Of a stretch of 30,647 nucleotides of DNA, positions 28,675-30,647 are shown one piece after another; the stretch's first letter is position 1, and each line of letters starts with the position of its first letter. The stretch comes from Bacillota bacterium. Its GTDB lineage: Bacteria; Bacillota; Bacilli; Paenibacillales; NBRC-103111. A program made the position numbers and the translations under genes. The notes beneath the pieces are model-generated. The model did not search any database and was not told the DNA's origin. It saw nothing but the letters and a program-made list of their open reading frames with translations. The stretch is from contig JAEWMH010000198.1 of the NCBI GenBank assembly GCA_023393235.1, forward strand, positions 1 to 30,647, in the 5' to 3' direction.

Positions 28675-30048
28675 ATGATGAGCGGAGGATATCGGTTTCC
28701 GGCAAGAGAACTGCCGGTTGCGGCAGAAACGGATGTGCTGGTAGTAGGGGGCGGTCCCGCCGGGGTGGCGGCGGCATTGGCGGCGGCGCGCAACGGTGCA
28801 AGAGTGCTGCTGCTTGAGCAGCGCGGATTTCTGGGCGGCATGGGAACGCTGGCGCTGGTTCCGGCATTTTGCCCCTATACAGATAAAGAAAAGCCGGTGA
28901 TCCGGGGTATTGGCCTGGAGCTCCTGGAAAAAATGAAGGCAGCCAGTCCGGCAGTGTTCCAAGAGCGCTATGGGGAAGAGCTGGATTGGGTTCCCATTGA
29001 TGCAGAGGTGCTGAAGCTGGTTTACGACGAAGCGGTAACAGAGGCAGGCGTCCAGGTGCTGTTCCACACCTTTGTCGCGGATGTGCTGTTGGCAGAGGAT
29101 GGCACCCGGCTGGAGGGAGTGGTTCTGGCCAATAAGGCAGGACTTTCCGTGGTCAAAAGCAAGTATTTCATCGATGCCACAGGGGATGGTGACCTGGCGG
29201 CAAGGGCAGGCGCACCCTTCCAAAAGGGCGGGGAAGCCGGCGAGCTGCAGCCCGGCACGATGTGTTATGTGCTGGCCCGTGCCGACTACAAACGGTTTAT
29301 GCAATACCTGGAGGAGAGCGGGGACGGGGGACAAATTCATCTGGCTGTTGAAAAAGCCCAACAAAACGGCGATCTCCCCGAGGGCCGCAAGAAGGTATCC
29401 GGCTTTGCCTGGCTGGCGGATGACCTGGTCAGCGTTAATTTCGGGCATGTGTTCGGAGTGGACGGGACCAAGCCGGAGGACTTGACCCGCGGTGCCATGG
29501 AAGGGCGGAAGCTGGTACAGGTGCAGGTGAACTTCCTGCGCAAGTATGTGCCTGGCTTCGAACAGGTCCATGTAGTGGCTACCGGCGAGCAGCTGGGTAT
29601 CCGGGAAACCCGCCGCATTGAAGGGGATTATGTGCTTGTCACCGAGGACTTCATGCAGCTCCGCAGCTTCCCGGATGATATTGCCCGAAACTCCTACTTT
29701 ATTGATGTGCACATGGCCAATAGCAAGGGAAAAACGCAAATTCACCGCCTGAACCCCGGAGAATCCCATGGGGTGCCTTACCGCTGCCTGCTGCCGAAGG
29801 GGCTGGATAATCTGTGGGTGCCGGGCCGGGCCGCTTCCTCGGACCGGGTGGTCCAGGGATCGCTAAGGGTAATGCCCAATTGCTTCGCCATGGGCCAGGC
29901 ATCGGGAACCGCTGCCGCGCTGGCGGTACAGGCGGGCGGCATTACCTCCCGCCAGGTGGAGGTGCCGCTGCTCCAGCGCACACTGGTGGACCAGGGCGCT
30001 TGGCTGGGAGAGGAGCTTGCTGCCCAGGCCGCTTCCGTCAAGGAATAG
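28675..30048 (+). CDS. FAD-dependent oxidoreductase (FAD_oxidored family)
   Basis: The 457-residue protein has an N-terminal FAD motif (ETDVLVVGGGPAGVAAALAAARNGARVLLLEQ, about 18-49), then RGFLGGMGT and a second motif FIDATGDGDLAARAG (about 165-179). The C-terminal segment WVPGRAASSDRVVQGSLRVMPNCFAMGQASGTAAALA closes the FAD site. This fits the PF12831-type flavoproteins often found in sugar-catabolic loci. The substrate is unknown. GGGAGG lies five bases before the ATG at 28675 and eight before the ATG at 28678; either could start the protein. Divergent from the LacI-type gene. Confidence 0.87.
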   Translation: MMSGGYRFPARELPVAAETDVLVVGGGPAGVAAALAAARNGARVLLLEQRGFLGGMGTLALVPAFCPYTDKEKPVIRGIGLELLEKMKAASPAVFQERYGEELDWVPIDAEVLKLVYDEAVTEAGVQVLFHTFVADVLLAEDGTRLEGVVLANKAGLSVVKSKYFIDATGDGDLAARAGAPFQKGGEAGELQPGTMCYVLARADYKRFMQYLEESGDGGQIHLAVEKAQQNGDLPEGRKKVSGFAWLADDLVSVNFGHVFGVDGTKPEDLTRGAMEGRKLVQVQVNFLRKYVPGFEQVHVVATGEQLGIRETRRIEGDYVLVTEDFMQLRSFPDDIARNSYFIDVHMANSKGKTQIHRLNPGESHGVPYRCLLPKGLDNLWVPGRAASSDRVVQGSLRVMPNCFAMGQASGTAAALAVQAGGITSRQVEVPLLQRTLVDQGAWLGEELAAQAASVKE

Positions 30049-30160
30049 ACATGAATGGATGAAGGGATCACTCCTCCGTTGTCGAACAATTCTGATAACC
30101 GGTCATCAAGCGGGTTGAAAGCAGGCTTGGACCGGACTATCCCCGGAGGGTGTGATTCCT

Positions 30161-30427
30161 ATGAAAAACGAAATCAGGAGCATTCTGCTCACTGCGCTGG
30201 AGAAGCAGGAGCCGGACACGGATTATATTCAAGGGGAATACACCTTGAGCCATCATCCGGAGAGCCTTGAGCTATACGTATCGGGAGTGCTGGTGGCCAG
30301 ATACACCTTTGCCAGCAAAGTGTTGTTTACGGCGGACTGGAATTTCAAGAAGGAAAACCGCTATCTGGGTTATCTGTTGGAGCAAAACGGCTTTGAGGTG
30401 CATGCGGACCCGTTTCTGCTGCAATAA
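30161..30427 (+). CDS. Small uncharacterised protein
   Basis: I do not recognise this 88-residue protein. It is soluble and acidic-to-neutral, with no cysteine, signal peptide or membrane segment. A helical start (EIRSILLTALEKQEPD) is followed by strand-like segments (SLELYVSGVLVARYTF) and ends in LLEQNGFEVHADPFLLQ. The ATG at 30161 is ten bases after GGAGGG; the in-frame GTG at 30152 overlaps that site. It follows the FAD oxidoreductase by about 110 bp with no terminator between, so co-transcription is possible. A strong terminator follows. Confidence 0.7.
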   Translation: MKNEIRSILLTALEKQEPDTDYIQGEYTLSHHPESLELYVSGVLVARYTFASKVLFTADWNFKKENRYLGYLLEQNGFEVHADPFLLQ

Positions 30428-30444
30428 ATCCGTAATTCAAAAGC

Positions 30445-30477
30445 AAACCGCCGGATGATGAATCCGGCGGTTTTTTT
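30445..30477 (+). terminator. Rho-independent terminator of the small uncharacterised gene
   Basis: AAACCGCCGGAT and ATCCGGCGGTTT form a perfect 12-bp stem with a 5-nt loop, followed by T residues. Confidence 0.95.
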
Positions 30478-30577
30478 GTTGAATCGCGCAGCGCAGTGCA
30501 AGGCGGGGACTCCACTGCAAAAACCCCGCCGTGCTCTGAAACGGCAGCTCCCCCGGCCGTGTTGTGCCAACACGCTT

Positions 30578-30601
30578 CTAACGAATCTCAGCGGCGTTAT
30601 T
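30578..30601 (+). repeat. 24-nt intergenic module near the window end
   Basis: Begins CTAACGAATCTCAGCG and ends CGTTATT, like the modules of copies A and B. The next module would be expected near 30628; the window stops too soon to tell whether a full element follows. Confidence 0.6.
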
Positions 30602-30647
30602 TTGCCGATTTGGCTCCAGTCCCCGTTTTTGCGTATCTGTAGAAGCT

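Noticed and set aside
30055..30270. 71-codon frame overlapping the start of the small uncharacterised gene
   Set aside because: No ribosome site. The overlapping frame at 30161 has a well-placed GGAGGG and ends just before a strong terminator.

Overview
The window looks like a chromosomal segment of a Paenibacillus-type Firmicute. Evidence: strong AGGAGG-type ribosome binding sites with occasional GTG and TTG starts, Gram-positive lipoprotein signal peptides, LplB/LplC-type sugar permeases next to a YesN/YesM-type two-component system, a YdjO-type cold protein and rho-independent terminators. No rRNA, tRNA, transposase, phage gene or CRISPR array was seen.

Layout. (1) 230-3032: on the minus strand, a minimal FAD oxidoreductase of thioredoxin-reductase ancestry and a membrane-anchored PrsA-type foldase. 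On the plus strand, a 25-residue CDGSH iron-sulfur microprotein behind a Fur-like box, then a cold-shock protein with a structured leader, then a YdjO-type zinc-ribbon protein. (2) 3321-8111: a complete branched-chain amino acid ABC importer in the order livH-livM-livG-livF-livK, ended by a bidirectional terminator. (3) 8192-10770: an RNA 2',3'-cyclic phosphodiesterase, a cupin, a DUF2087/GIY-YIG fusion regulator and a short tautomerase. (4) 10850-23429: a glycan-utilisation locus with two CUT1-type permeases, an AraC-type response regulator, a sensor kinase, an SDR dehydrogenase, two cytoplasmic heparinase II/III-type lyases, and the lipoprotein sugar-binding subunit. The binding protein has its own promoter with an overlapping dyad and a cre-like site. 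No ATPase is encoded here, so a shared MsmX-type ATPase is expected. The model is that oligosaccharides are bound outside, imported, cleaved by lyases inside the cell, and the unsaturated uronate is reduced by the SDR. (5) 24040-30427: two methyltransferases, a DUF4395 membrane protein, a SagB-type dehydrogenase, a LacI-type regulator divergent from an FAD oxidoreductase, and a small unrecognised protein.

The most striking non-genic structure is a family of about 185-bp intergenic palindromic elements. Each has four 24-nt modules, two forward then two inverted, starting at intervals of about 50, 60 and 50 bp. Four copies lie at 15842-16026, 21403-21587, 23444-23625 and 23772-23956. The core word of the modules differs between elements but is largely shared within one. 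A related set lies at 27221-27364, and solo modules lie near both ends of the window. I know of no name or function for this architecture.

All calls rest on reading the sequence and on recalled family features. No database search was run.
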